Positions 25,454 through 35,315 are shown, numbered from the stretch's first letter. The stretch: 64,000 nt of DNA from Roseomonas sp. (GCA_020249435.1 JADCFQ010000023.1:1-64000); one strand, 5' to 3'. Translations and numbers: made by a program. Notes: generated from the letters alone by a model not told the origin.

Positions 25454-26439
25454 TGGCGATGCTTGGACGTCGGCATGTATTGGGGCTCGTCGGCTCATTG
25501 GCGCTTCCATCCGTCGCGCGCGCTCAGGGGCGCGGCCCGGATGGCTGGCCTCATGGGCGGACGGTTTCGGTTGTCATACCCTTCACGCCAGGCGGCGGCA
25601 CCGATGTTGTTGCACGTGTCGTGATGGATGGGTTTACTGAAAGCTTTGGCGGTAACTTCGTCATGGAACACCGGCCAGGTGCCACAACCACGGTAGGTGC
25701 CCGGCATGTTGCACGTGCGCGGCCTGACGGGCTGACGCTTTTGGTTGGCAGCAATAGCGCCTTTTCTCAGGCGCCCTTTGCTTATCGCAATCTTGGCTAT
25801 GATCCGCTGACAGATTTCACGCATCTCAGCCTGCTTTTTGCCTCTGCCTATTTGCTGGTTGCGAACCCAAAGTGGCAAAGCTTCGGCCAAATGATTGACG
25901 CAGCGAAGAAAGCGCCGGGGTCCATCAGCTATGGCACCTGGGGGGTTGGCAGTACGGCCCATCTGCTGATGCTGGACATGAATGCGCGCACGGGGACAGA
26001 GATGCTGCATGTTCCCTTTGGTGGTCCGGCGCCGGCATTGACCGAGATACTGGCGGGCCGCGTTGACATGATGTTCACTACCTTCGCCCCGGCGCGCGGG
26101 CATGTATTGGATGGGCGGCTCAAGGCGCTTGCCGCGCCGCATGAGGAACGCTTGGCGGCAGTGCCAAATGTGCCGACCACAGCAGAGCTTGGCCTCAAGG
26201 ATTTGCTGGTCAGCGCGTGGTGGTGCCTCGCTGCGCCACCCGGGTTATCGGCACCGCTGGCGGCGGCGCTCGATGATTCTGTGCGCCGCGCGGTCGTGAG
26301 GCCAGCGGCGCAGAAGCCAATTGAAGATTTCGGCCTGTTGCCCCTGCCGCTTGGGCCCGCGGCCTTTGTTGAGCGTATCAAAAAGGACCTTGCGCTGAAT
26401 GCCGATCTGATGCGGCGCGCAGGGATTGTGCCGGAATGA
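25453..26439 (+). CDS. TctC/Bug-type tripartite tricarboxylate transporter receptor
   Basis: A 328-aa Bug receptor with a twin-arginine-like GRRHVLGL leader, cleavage near ARAQ, then VSVVIPFTPGGGTDVVAR and HVPFGGPAPALTEILAGRVD, which are family signatures. ATG at 25453 overlaps the upstream stop by one base; ATG at 25459 is an alternative. Pairing a LivJ-type and a Bug-type receptor in one operon with no transporter genes is unusual and suggests ligand sensing or use of a transporter elsewhere. It is followed by ~120 bases and then an IS3 relic. Confidence 0.88.
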   Translation: MAMLGRRHVLGLVGSLALPSVARAQGRGPDGWPHGRTVSVVIPFTPGGGTDVVARVVMDGFTESFGGNFVMEHRPGATTTVGARHVARARPDGLTLLVGSNSAFSQAPFAYRNLGYDPLTDFTHLSLLFASAYLLVANPKWQSFGQMIDAAKKAPGSISYGTWGVGSTAHLLMLDMNARTGTEMLHVPFGGPAPALTEILAGRVDMMFTTFAPARGHVLDGRLKALAAPHEERLAAVPNVPTTAELGLKDLLVSAWWCLAAPPGLSAPLAAALDDSVRRAVVRPAAQKPIEDFGLLPLPLGPAAFVERIKKDLALNADLMRRAGIVPE

Positions 26440-26561
26440 TCAGGGAGCGTTGCGCTGGTTCGACTGCGGCGTGGGTACCGGCCAGAAAACTGGTTCATTA
26501 TACTCGCCGCGCGCAGTTCTAGTCCCACTCGTCGGTTACAGCATCTATAAGAGCATGCAAC

Positions 26562-26905
26562 TGACATGCCCCATGTATTGTCACCAATTTTCAGTAGCGT
26601 CTGTTTCTCAAGGGGACAGAAGAATGAAGCGCAGCCGGTTCAGCGATGAGCAGATGATCGGGATTTTGAACGAACAGAAAGCGTGCGCTGCAACACCGGC
26701 TGTTTGACGCCGTCACGGTGTAAGCGGGACGATGTTCTACAAATGCAACGCGAAGTTTGGTGGCCTGGAAGTGGCGGAGGCGAAGCAGCTTCGCACGCCC
26801 GAGGAATAGGACGCCAAGCTGAATGAGCAGTTGGCCGAGGCGATTTTGGGCATCGCGGTCTTGAGAGAGATTTCCACAAAAAATGGTGACGCCCGGCGCG
26901 AATCG
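26562..26905 (+). mobile_element. Decayed IS3-family insertion sequence relic
   Basis: TGACATGCCCC at 26562 resembles the left inverted repeat of IS3-family elements. It is followed by leader sequence and a degraded orfA (26624 onward). No intact orfB or right repeat is visible; the relic runs into the 3' end of the MFS gene near 26914. The right boundary is approximate. Confidence 0.6.
26624..26890 (+). pseudogene. IS3-family transposase orfA with two nonsense codons
   Basis: ATG at 26624 opens MKRSRFSDEQMIGILNEQ, the typical IS3-family helix-turn-helix orfA start. An in-frame TGA at 26705 replaces the usual Cys before RRHGVSG, and a TAG at 26807 replaces a Glu before DAKLNEQLAEA. The frame otherwise follows the family to about LREI, then trails into residues resembling the linker to orfB. 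With two stops and no orfB this element cannot make transposase. Confidence 0.8.
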
Positions 26906-26913
26906 TACTTCGC

Positions 26914-28563
26914 TCACTCATGCCGGGGCCTGTTACGGGTTGTGCGAGCGCCAGGCTGAGCCGGACGATCATTGGGAAGACCACTCGCTGGGATCAGCGC
27001 CAGAAGCGCAACGCCAGCCATGATGAGCAGGCCGATCTTCAGCGCATTCAACCGCGCCTCAGTATTCACCCGAACCGCTTCCTCGACCTGGGCGGGGGTC
27101 GCGGTGGTGCGCGCCATGATGCTCTCCAACCGGTCATTGCTGACGAAGTTGATGGCATCCAAATTCACCTGGCTCAGCACCTCGGGCGGTAATTGCGGGT
27201 TGGCGGCGACGCGATACAGCCCCCCCGTGCTCAGCAACCCTACCAGCAGCGCGCCCGCAATCGCCGTGCCGACGCCGGCCGCCAGATTCTGCGTTGTCCC
27301 CCGCAGCGAACCTACATCACTCGCAAGTTCTCTGGGCGCTGCAGTGACAAGCACGTTGAACAGCAGCGTAACCAGCGCCCCCTGGCCAATGCCGAAGGTA
27401 ATCAACCCAAACATCACCGGAATGGCTGACCAGTCATTGCGAACAACAAAGGCAAGCCAAAGAAGGCCGAGGACACAAAGACCAAAGCCGAATTGTGCGA
27501 TCCGCCGCGGTGTCAGCTTCGGATAAAGCCGCACCACCAGCATGGCAGTGAAGAACACTGTCAGGTTGAAGGGCATCATGGCGATGGCCGTTTCAATCGG
27601 TGTGCGACCCTGCACGATCTGGATATAGAGCGGCACGCTGAAATTCAGCATCGCCTCCAGCCCCACCACGACAAAAAGCGCATAGACCGCCGCGCGTTCC
27701 TCGGATGACGCGATAACCCGCAAATCAAGCAGCGGCGTACCGCCCCGGGCCTGCACGCGGCGGCACCAGACAACAAACACAAAAAGCAAGGTGATGCCGA
27801 TAACGATCATCGCCGGCGCCGGCGACATGCCAAGCAGATCGAAGGGCGCATTCGCAGTGGCGACACTCAGCCCCCAGCGATTGAGGTTGTTGAAGCCGAA
27901 GCTGATCAGGATGATGGCAATGGCTGCCAGCGCGACACCGACAAGATCAATTTTCATCTCCGGCCTGGCCGCCTGGGGCTTGAGCTTGAAGCTCAGAAAG
28001 AAAACCAAGGCCGAGACCACGATCAAGATGCCGAAAACCGGGCGCCAGCCGATAAAGGTGCCGAGCATGCCGCCGATCACAAAGGCCGTCACACCAGCCG
28101 CCGCACGCGCTGAGCCGAGCGCGCCAACGGCAGTAGCCTGCTGCGCCCCGCTATAGTGATGCGCGATCAGCGCCACAAGCGCGGGTACGATGACAGCCGC
28201 AGCCAATCCGGCCAGCAATTGCGCGACCAGCATGACGGTGACAACGGGGCTGATCACCATCAGCACTTGCGCCACGGCAAACAAACCAACGACGATGCGG
28301 AATACCTACGTTGAGCCAAAACGCTGTACCAGCTTTGCGCCGAGCATCACGAAGCCCGCAACCGCAAGCGAATACATCACAATGCCCGTCGCAATCGTGG
28401 TCGGCGGCACACCGAAACTTGCAACCATCCCCGCGAGCGAGACCGGCAGCGATGCCACATTGAAGGACATGATCGCCTGCCCCAGGGCGATGGCGATCAT
28501 CGGCACCCAGGATTCACGAGCCTCGGCTGGGGCTCCGGCGGCATCAGCGTTGGTGTTGCTCAT
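26914..28563 (-). pseudogene. MFS drug/proton antiporter gene interrupted by one in-frame TAG
   Basis: Read from ATG at 28563, the frame encodes a multi-pass MFS transporter (DHA2/EmrB-like, 549 codons including the stop site). After residue 85 (AKLVQRFGST) a TAG at 28308-28306 interrupts it, then the same frame continues with VFRIVVGLFAVAQ through to 26914 with many hydrophobic segments. No frameshift is needed: one base change in codon 86 (for example from AAG or CAG) would restore the gene. It may be a recent pseudogene, a sequencing error or readthrough; TTG at 28284 could start a truncated product. It lies 27 bases downstream of glutaminase in one direction. Confidence 0.8.
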
Positions 28564-28590
28564 GTTTCGGTTCCTGTCCTGTGTCGCGCT

Positions 28591-29604
28591 TCAGCCGGCA
28601 GGGGCAGAGATGAAAAGGTCGAGGCCCAGGCGTTGGGATAGAAAGCGTGCGACCAACTGCCCCCGCACGCTATTGCCCGCTTCGTCCAAGGGCGGTGCGA
28701 ATGTGCCAAGCGCCCCCTTGCCAGGAGAAACGGTAACGATGCCGCCGCCGATGCCGCTTTTGCCTGGCAGCCCGATTTCGTAAAGCCAATCGCCCGAGGT
28801 CTCATAAAGGCCCGAGGTCGCCATGACGGCCAGCGCGTAATGGCATGTTGCGGCGTCCACAACGCGTTCCTTCGTCAGCGGATTGACGCCGCCATCGGCA
28901 AGTGTCGCACCCATCACCGCCAAGTCGCGCGCTGTGACGTCAAGCGAACATTGCAAGGTGTAAAGGTCCACCGCTTCGAGAGGATCAATGTAGATCTGTC
29001 CGAGTGACTGCAATACATGCGCAAGACCGCGGTTACGATGGTTGGTCTCCCGCGCTGAGGCCAGCACCTCCTCATTCATCGAGAGCTTTCGCCCGGCGAA
29101 GCGCGACAGGCCATCATGGATATAACGCCAGCGCGCTTGCGCATCCGCACCCGGCACAAGGCTTGTGGTTGCGATGGCGCCAGCGTTTACCATCGGGTTG
29201 GTGCGCCCACCTGGCATGTGTTCAATGCCCGCTGCCGAATTGAAGGCATGCCCGGTCGCGTTGACGCCAATTTTCTGCCGCACCGCATCCGGCCCGATCT
29301 CCTGACAGACCAGCGCAAAGACAAAGGGTTTGGAGACGGACATGATGGTAAAGGGATGCTCGGCAGCACCGATGCTATAGGTATTGCCGCTCACGCCTGC
29401 CAGGCAGATTCCGAATAATGCCGGATCAACGCGGGCAAGTGCCGGATATACGCGCGATACCGCGCCTTCATTATGGGAAGCGAATTGATTATAGGCCGCG
29501 TCCAAAAGACCCTTGACCTGCGCCGGTGTGGGCAAGGTGCCTGTCGAGATGAAATCGTCAGCTTCTCCGAAGGTCACGCCATTTCTCCCTTTGCTGCGAG
29601 CCAA
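28591..29604 (-). CDS. glsA: Glutaminase A
   Basis: Converts L-glutamine to L-glutamate and ammonia in the cytoplasm. The 337-aa sequence has the serine-dependent glutaminase hallmarks: MSVSKPF (catalytic Ser-x-x-Lys) near residue 89, GRTNPMVNAGAIA, the Tyr in DLYTLQCSL and GKSGIGGGIV near the C-terminus. It is slightly longer than the common ~310 aa because of an N-terminal extension. AAAGGGAGA precedes ATG at 29604. The MFS pump gene (now interrupted) follows in the same direction, so they may have formed a glutamine/glutamate acid-resistance or export pair. Confidence 0.93.
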   Translation of the reverse strand: MARSKGRNGVTFGEADDFISTGTLPTPAQVKGLLDAAYNQFASHNEGAVSRVYPALARVDPALFGICLAGVSGNTYSIGAAEHPFTIMSVSKPFVFALVCQEIGPDAVRQKIGVNATGHAFNSAAGIEHMPGGRTNPMVNAGAIATTSLVPGADAQARWRYIHDGLSRFAGRKLSMNEEVLASARETNHRNRGLAHVLQSLGQIYIDPLEAVDLYTLQCSLDVTARDLAVMGATLADGGVNPLTKERVVDAATCHYALAVMATSGLYETSGDWLYEIGLPGKSGIGGGIVTVSPGKGALGTFAPPLDEAGNSVRGQLVARFLSQRLGLDLFISAPAG

Positions 29605-30300
29605 GCTGATGAAGCTTGCGGTGCGCCAATCACCAAGTTTCTAAAGCCGGAGGCGACCTGGAGAAATGCCAGGGTTGCACCGGCGCAAAATGACACTCTT
29701 CAAAGGACTATCAGTCCGGAAAAGTTTCGTGACCACAGGCGCCGGGTTCCAGAGATGTGCGAAGTATCCCAGCCCGCCTTGGGTTTGCCTTGGCCGACTT
29801 GCCAAAACAACCCGTATCAAGCGCGCCGGATCACTGGATTACTTGGATCATTCGATGAACCAAGACTTGTTGCATCTACAGTAAATGAAGATCAACGAGG
29901 GGCCTGTTAAACCTCTGATGAAGAACAGATTTCTTGTCGCGAGTTGCCGGCACCCGTGTCGCCTTGACCAGGGCGCCATGGCTGCCATTTATTGTAACAC
30001 TACCTTACCAAGACGCTAGCAATACAAGCTTCGGCAAGGCGCAGGACGCCAGAGCTGTCCTCTCGCCTGACCACCGCCCCAGTTGCGGCTGTGCTCCGGC
30101 TGGCGTAGTCCACCGAGACCGCCTCACTCGCCTACGCAAATTGCAGGCCCGCAAGGCAAAGCCGGCCCCGCCAGCTTCTTCCCTCTGTTGGTCAGCGCGC
30201 CGGTCATGCTACGAGCGTTAGGTAAGTTCGGCTGCGTGACGCTATTGCACGGCTGACAAGACAAACGCGGGCGCGATGCCTGCCGCCAAGGTTTCTGCCC
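29605..30300. other. Divergent intergenic region, no gene recognised
   Basis: Nearly 700 bases between the outward-facing glutaminase and SLC13 permease genes. Open frames here are short, lack ribosome sites and resemble nothing I know. A sigma-70-like pair (TTGACC at 29964-29969, 17 bases, ATTTAT at 29987-29992) could drive the permease with a ~300-base leader, but this is tentative. The stretch 30040-30230 is GC-rich and may be a gene relic, without identifiable family. Confidence 0.35.
29964..29992 (+). promoter_or_regulatory. Candidate sigma-70-like promoter for the SLC13 permease
   Basis: TTGACC (29964-29969) and ATTTAT (29987-29992) are separated by 17 bases, in the correct direction for the permease at 30301. 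The long leader and imperfect -10 make this uncertain. Confidence 0.25.
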
Positions 30301-32148
30301 ATGAATACTGATCTTCTTCTCGTCCTGCTTCTGCTCGCGGCCGCGATCGTGATGTTCGTGGCCAACCGTCCTCGCATGGATGTGGTCGGCTTGCTGATGA
30401 TCGTGCTGCTGCCCTTCACCGGCGTGCTGACCATGAGCGAGGCGCTTGCCGGCTTCGCTGATCCAAGCATCGTATTGATCGCCGCACTTTTCGTGATCGG
30501 GGAAGGTCTGGTCCGCACCGGTGTGGCGCGCCGTATCGGGGATTGGATCGGCGAAACAACAGGCGGCAGTGAGGCGCGTGCGCTGGTGATGTTGATGCTG
30601 GCAGCCGCCTGTCTCGGCGCTTTCATGAGCGGTACGGCAGTGGTGGCGATCTTCATCCCGATCGTGCTGCGGCTTTGCCAGGGTACCGGCGCCTCACCGC
30701 GCGCGCTGATGATGCCGCTCTCGGTCGCGGCACTCTTGAGCGGCAAGCTCACGCTGATCGCAACCGCGCCGAACCTGATGGTGAATGCTGAACTCGCACG
30801 GCGAGGTTTTGAAGGTTTTGGCTTCTTCGGCATTACACCCTTCGGGCTGCCGATCCTTGTGCTCGGCATCGCCTATATGTTGCTCGCAAGGCGTCTGCTT
30901 CGGAACGAAGGCGCAACGGCGGGCGGCGCGACGCCGGTTGCGCAACGCGCGCGGTTGCAGGACTGGATCGCACTTTATGACCTGCCAGATCGCGAGTATC
31001 GGCTGCGTGTTGGGGAAGACTCGCCACTCGCCGGACGTCCGCTGCAGGATCTCAAGCTGCGCGACAGGGGGCTCAATATTCTTGCCATCGAACGCGCGGG
31101 GCGCTTCGGCGTGGTGCAACTGGTGCGCCCACGTGGCCAGGAGGTTCTGGCAGCTGGCGATATTCTGCTGGCCGACATGCAAAGCACGAACGAGGATGCT
31201 GCCGCCCTTTTCGCACTCAATCGCCTGGAGGAATTGCCGCTCGCTGAAGGCAGCCGCTATTTCACTTCTCGCACGCAGCAGATTGGCATGGTCGAAGCGC
31301 TGGTGCCGGCGGAATCTCCGTTGATTGGCCAAACCATCCTGCAAGCGCGCCTTCGCTCGGATTTCGGTGTGACCGCCATTGGGCTGCGTCGCGGCCGGAA
31401 GCCTGCAGGGCCAGGCCTGCTCGAACAGAAGCTCGCGGTTGGCGACACGCTACTGCTATTCGGCTTCTGGTCGGACCTCCAGCAATTGCGGCGCGACGAT
31501 GCGGATCTTGTGCTGCTAAACCTGCCCGCAGAATTCGACGATGCGCTACCGGCGTCAGGTCGGGCCCTTCAAGCAGTGTTCAGCCTTGCGGTGACAGTTG
31601 GGCTTATGATCTCCGGCATTGTGCCGAATGTGCAAGCGGCGCTGATCGGCTGCCTGCTGATGGGTCTCTTCCGCTGCGTGGATATGACGAGCGCCTATCG
31701 GTCAATCAGCTGGAAAACCCTTGTGCTGATTGTTGGCATGCTGCCCTTCTCGATCGCGCTGCAGCGCACCGGCGGCGTCCAAATTGCCGCCGATGCGCTG
31801 GTCGCCTTGGCTGGCCAATACTCGTCCTATGTGGTGCTCGCGCTACTGTTCATGACAACGGCCATGCTCGGTCTGTTCATTTCGAATACGGCGACTGCTG
31901 TGCTGATGGCGCCTGTCGCCATTGCGGTTGCGGTCGAACTCGGCCTGTCGCCCTATCCCTTTGCCATGATCGTGGCGCTGGCTGCATCAGCCGCCTATAT
32001 GACACCGGTATCATCGCCGACGAATACGCTTGTCGTCTCGCCAGGCAATTACAGTTTCAGCGATTTCGTGAAGGTCGGCGTGCCCTTCGCGCTGGTGGTT
32101 ATGGTGGTAAGCGTGGTGATGGTGCCCTGGTTGCTGCCGTTGAAATGA
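30301..32148 (+). CDS. SLC13/DASS-family permease with two internal TrkA-C (RCK_C) domains
   Basis: A 615-aa inner-membrane transporter. The N-terminal membrane half (~1-200) has SLC13/CitT-type features such as GTAVVAIFIPIVL. A soluble middle (~215-415) contains two RCK_C-like modules (YRLRVGEDSPLAGRPLQDL; EALVPAESPLIGQTILQARL). The C-terminal membrane half has SNTATAVLMAPVA and TPVSSPTNTLV, matching the paired Asn/Thr ion-binding repeats of the family. Such proteins carry sulfate, dicarboxylates or other anions with Na+ or H+. The soluble domains suggest ligand or nucleotide control. It is transcribed alone. Confidence 0.9.
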   Translation: MNTDLLLVLLLLAAAIVMFVANRPRMDVVGLLMIVLLPFTGVLTMSEALAGFADPSIVLIAALFVIGEGLVRTGVARRIGDWIGETTGGSEARALVMLMLAAACLGAFMSGTAVVAIFIPIVLRLCQGTGASPRALMMPLSVAALLSGKLTLIATAPNLMVNAELARRGFEGFGFFGITPFGLPILVLGIAYMLLARRLLRNEGATAGGATPVAQRARLQDWIALYDLPDREYRLRVGEDSPLAGRPLQDLKLRDRGLNILAIERAGRFGVVQLVRPRGQEVLAAGDILLADMQSTNEDAAALFALNRLEELPLAEGSRYFTSRTQQIGMVEALVPAESPLIGQTILQARLRSDFGVTAIGLRRGRKPAGPGLLEQKLAVGDTLLLFGFWSDLQQLRRDDADLVLLNLPAEFDDALPASGRALQAVFSLAVTVGLMISGIVPNVQAALIGCLLMGLFRCVDMTSAYRSISWKTLVLIVGMLPFSIALQRTGGVQIAADALVALAGQYSSYVVLALLFMTTAMLGLFISNTATAVLMAPVAIAVAVELGLSPYPFAMIVALAASAAYMTPVSSPTNTLVVSPGNYSFSDFVKVGVPFALVVMVVSVVMVPWLLPLK

Positions 32149-32232
32149 TGCGGCGTAGAGCACAATGTCGGGACGTTCCATTGCCCAAGGGTTCGAGTTG
32201 ACTTATGTTGCGAATGTATAACGCAATCTCTT

Positions 32233-33930
32233 CTAGCGTGATTTGACCAGCCCGGAAAACGCTGCGACAGCAAGCAGGCTGAGAGCCCAACCGATCAGCG
32301 ACTGGAAATAGAAGAAGCCCATTACAAACATGCCGCCCGGCTCAGAGGAATTCAGGCGCCAGAAGGTCTTTTGACCGATTTCGAGAATCGGAAAAAGCGT
32401 CTCCAGGGAGAACATCCAGGGATTGAATGTTGGGTAGCCGATGGCTTCGAACTGTTGCCTGAAGCAGTCGAGTTGCGCCTGTCCCGGCGCCGCCAGCCCG
32501 TGCATCTCCTGCCTGGTTGTTATCAAAAAACGGGTCTCGCTGCGTTCCAATCCGCACAAGGTCCATTCCAATGAACGCAGGACGACAGGACTATTGGGCA
32601 TGATCGCATTGATCTGCTCTGCGTGATGAAACACCCCGGCGCCCAGCAGCCAGAAAAACAACAGCCACGCGAAAGCAAGCAAGGGCTGGCGCCCGTAGAG
32701 CAAGGTTACGGCCAATACCCCGTCAGAGGCGCCAAGCAGGAAGCGCCACATTCGGTTGGGCGCTCGCTTGCGCCGCGCGCTGCGCTGGAGGCGTTCCTTG
32801 GCGATGAGCACGCGACGCGCATCTTCATCATGGCCAAGGTCGCGGAATACCCGCGCCAAATGCTCATAGGGCTGCGGCCAAAAATCCTCTCCCCAACGAT
32901 GTGGCGCTTGCAGTGCAAGCCAGCCCAGCCTTGTGCTGGCATCAACGGGACCTTCGGCGATGGCCTCATATAGACAACGATTGAGCAGCAGATCGCCCTC
33001 TTCGGGCCAGGCTGTGATCGCGTCGTGAATTGTACCGATTGTGGCGCCGGTAAGGTCAAGGACACCGGACACCTTGGCGCGACCATTCAGCATCAATACG
33101 CCGACAATGCCCGCATTGTTGAGTTGCAGGGCAAACTCCCCAGGATTGCTCAGGATGGCATCTTGTAGAATCAGATCGCTGCTGATCCTGGAACTCACCA
33201 GGCGGAGCGTTCCTTCAACGCGCGCCGAGCGCAGCACCACACTGCCACGCGTTTCGATCGCGCCCGCATCAATCGCGGGCTTGGCCGCGCAGACCACCCG
33301 CAGATTGAAGCCATCCACATCCGCGGAAAGCCGGGCGCCAGACAGGCGGATACTGCCTTTGATGACCGCGCCGCGGAGTAGCACGCTACTGGCGACAAGG
33401 TCTTCCGCGTGGATCGCAAGTTCCTCTGCCTTGTTGATGGTAACGCCGGTGCAATCCAGATTGCCGCCGATGCGCCCGCCTTCAACCAATAGGCCGCCGC
33501 CAAGCACAGCGCCGCGCAGGGAAATGCTTCCGCGTGCCTCGATCCGGTCAGCGTCAAGACCTGGTAGGATGGAGCCATCAAGAACAAGGCTATCGATAAT
33601 CGAGGAACGCAGGATCGGCGCCGCATCGAAGCGACATTTCTTCAGGCCGATGTCACGCGGAATGCGGCATCCTTCTAGGTCAAGTACACCAGTGACCCAG
33701 GCGCCCTGGACGCGGACGCCTTTCTCATGTGGGCGCGCGCCTTCTTCGCCCCCAAGCAGCAGGAATCGCAAGAACTCAGCGCGAACAGCCCGTGTTTCAT
33801 CCTCAACCTCTGGCAAGGACCCCGCCGCTTCATGGCCCAGCCTATCGAAATCACCGCTGCGAAGCGTGGCGATCATCTCCTGCTCAGCCGGAAGTAGTGG
33901 TTGAAACTGGGCAAGACCGGCTTCCACCAT
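32233..33930 (-). CDS. Unrecognised protein: predicted beta-helix domain plus C-terminal membrane segments
   Basis: A 565-aa protein not tied to a known function. Residues ~70-330 have short repeating steps (ARGSISLRGAVLGGG; SVLLRGAVIKGSIRLSGARL; GSVVLRSARVEGTLRLVSSR) that look like a right-handed beta-helix related to pentapeptide-type folds. A linker with basic RSARRKRAPNRMWR follows, then hydrophobic segments at ~395-430 and at the extreme C-terminus (FYFQSLIGWALSLLAVAAF). The layout suggests a helix-like domain anchored to the inner membrane. It stands alone between the SLC13 permease (convergent) and a 272-base gap. Confidence 0.72.
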   Translation of the reverse strand: MVEAGLAQFQPLLPAEQEMIATLRSGDFDRLGHEAAGSLPEVEDETRAVRAEFLRFLLLGGEEGARPHEKGVRVQGAWVTGVLDLEGCRIPRDIGLKKCRFDAAPILRSSIIDSLVLDGSILPGLDADRIEARGSISLRGAVLGGGLLVEGGRIGGNLDCTGVTINKAEELAIHAEDLVASSVLLRGAVIKGSIRLSGARLSADVDGFNLRVVCAAKPAIDAGAIETRGSVVLRSARVEGTLRLVSSRISSDLILQDAILSNPGEFALQLNNAGIVGVLMLNGRAKVSGVLDLTGATIGTIHDAITAWPEEGDLLLNRCLYEAIAEGPVDASTRLGWLALQAPHRWGEDFWPQPYEHLARVFRDLGHDEDARRVLIAKERLQRSARRKRAPNRMWRFLLGASDGVLAVTLLYGRQPLLAFAWLLFFWLLGAGVFHHAEQINAIMPNSPVVLRSLEWTLCGLERSETRFLITTRQEMHGLAAPGQAQLDCFRQQFEAIGYPTFNPWMFSLETLFPILEIGQKTFWRLNSSEPGGMFVMGFFYFQSLIGWALSLLAVAAFSGLVKSR

Positions 33931-34202
33931 TCGAAAACTTTCTCCGATTCATCAGGGATAATGGTATGGCGGCATGTTGTGGCCATGTCCAGGGCGCTGA
34001 AGGTTGTTCTATACTGTCTTTGCGGATTAGCCTGTACCGGGCCAGCGAGGGCGCGTCTTCGAATGAGTCCTCGGCTGCGCACAGGCAGCTATTTTCTGTG
34101 TTCGCTTTCTGATGCTGTCCCTGGGCGATTCAAGTTAAGGCGGATCATGATAGTGTTCTCTGGAGAAGTTATGACGTTGTCTTGAATGGTGGCGGCGCGG
34201 CG

Positions 34203-35213
34203 TCACGGCCGCTCACTGTCCAGCATCGCCATCTGGTATTCTGGATACCGGCTACCCTGCGCAGCATCTCGTGGAATGGCGCGATCAATGCGGGCCTGGT
34301 CATCGGGGTCAAGGATGATGTTGACGGCGCCCAAGGCTTCAGAAAGCCGTGTCCGGTTGCGGGCGCCGATCAGCGGCACGATGGTTGCGCCAAGCGCAGC
34401 ACCTTTGGCCTTGACCCATGCAATGGCGATCTGTGCCGGTGTCGCGCCCTTCTCCGCGGCAACTATTCTCAGCGCTTCCACAAGCTGGAGGTTCGCCGTC
34501 AGGTTCTCACCCTGGAAGCGCGGCAGGATTGCTCTGAAATCACGCGTCTCGGCCTGTCGTGTCTGGCTCCAGTGACCGGAAATCAAGCCGCGTGAAAGAA
34601 CGCCATAGGCCGTTACCGCGATCCCCAGTTCCTTGGCGGTCGGAAGGATGTCCCGCTCTATGCCGCGCGAAATCAACGAGTATTCAATCTGAAGCGCCGC
34701 CACGGGATGAATAGCATGCGCGTGGCGGAGCGATGCGGCACCAGCCTCTGAAAGCCCGATATGCTTGATATGCCCGGCCTTGACCATTTCGGCCATCGCG
34801 CCGATCGTGTCCTCGAGCGGTATCTCCGGTGTGAGCCGAGCGGGCATGTAGAGATCGACATGATCAATGCCGAGCCGTTGCAGCGTGTAGGCGAGGAAAT
34901 TCTTGACCGCCTGCGGCCGCAAATCAACGCCGATGAACCCGCCTGCCGGATCACGCATCGCGCCGAACTTCACGGTTATGAAGACGTCATCACGCCGTTT
35001 GCCCTTGAGCGCCTCAGCGATCAGCATCTCGTTATGGCCCACGCCATAGAAATCACCCGTATCCAACATGGTGATCCCGGCATCGAGGGCCGCATGGATG
35101 GTCGCGACGCTCTCCGCGCGGTCTGCGGGGCCATAGAAATCACTCATGCCCATGCAGCCGAGGCCGAGGGTTGAAACAAGAGGGCCGTTCTTGCCGAGGC
35201 TGATACGCTGCAT
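34203..35213 (-). CDS. Aldo/keto reductase
   Basis: A 336-aa NADPH-dependent reductase with GLGCMGMSDFYGP near the N-terminus, catalytic Asp and Tyr in LDTGDFYGVG, and Lys in TVKFGAM. The usual active-site His is replaced in DLYMPARLTPEIP, a variant common in one subgroup (DLYQPARxDP). ATG at 35213 is chosen because AGAAGGATC lies just upstream; the in-frame extension to 35270 lacks family likeness. It is divergent from a LysR regulator at 35316, the classic arrangement for LysR control of its neighbour. The substrate is unknown. Confidence 0.9.
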   Translation of the reverse strand: MQRISLGKNGPLVSTLGLGCMGMSDFYGPADRAESVATIHAALDAGITMLDTGDFYGVGHNEMLIAEALKGKRRDDVFITVKFGAMRDPAGGFIGVDLRPQAVKNFLAYTLQRLGIDHVDLYMPARLTPEIPLEDTIGAMAEMVKAGHIKHIGLSEAGAASLRHAHAIHPVAALQIEYSLISRGIERDILPTAKELGIAVTAYGVLSRGLISGHWSQTRQAETRDFRAILPRFQGENLTANLQLVEALRIVAAEKGATPAQIAIAWVKAKGAALGATIVPLIGARNRTRLSEALGAVNIILDPDDQARIDRAIPRDAAQGSRYPEYQMAMLDSERP

Positions 35214-35280
35214 CTTTGATCCTTCTGGGGCTGCCTGACGGCAATCACCTTCTAGGTTTTCAACAATCAAAAAAACTGCG

Positions 35281-35304
35281 ATAGTTTAGTTGAATTCCAT
35301 CTAT
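35281..35304. promoter_or_regulatory. Candidate LysR operator dyad (ATAG-N16-CTAT)
   Basis: An AT-rich imperfect palindrome with outer arms ATAG and CTAT lies in the 102-base divergent region, 11 bases before the LysR start. LysR regulators commonly bind interrupted dyads in such places. Only the four outer pairs and a few inner ones match. Confidence 0.3.
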
Positions 35305-35315
35305 GAGATTGATGG

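Noticed and set aside
29934-30221. 95-aa plus-strand open frame in the glutaminase-SLC13 gap
   Set aside because: No ribosome site, no family, and a composition unlike neighbouring genes; kept only as noncoding or relic sequence.
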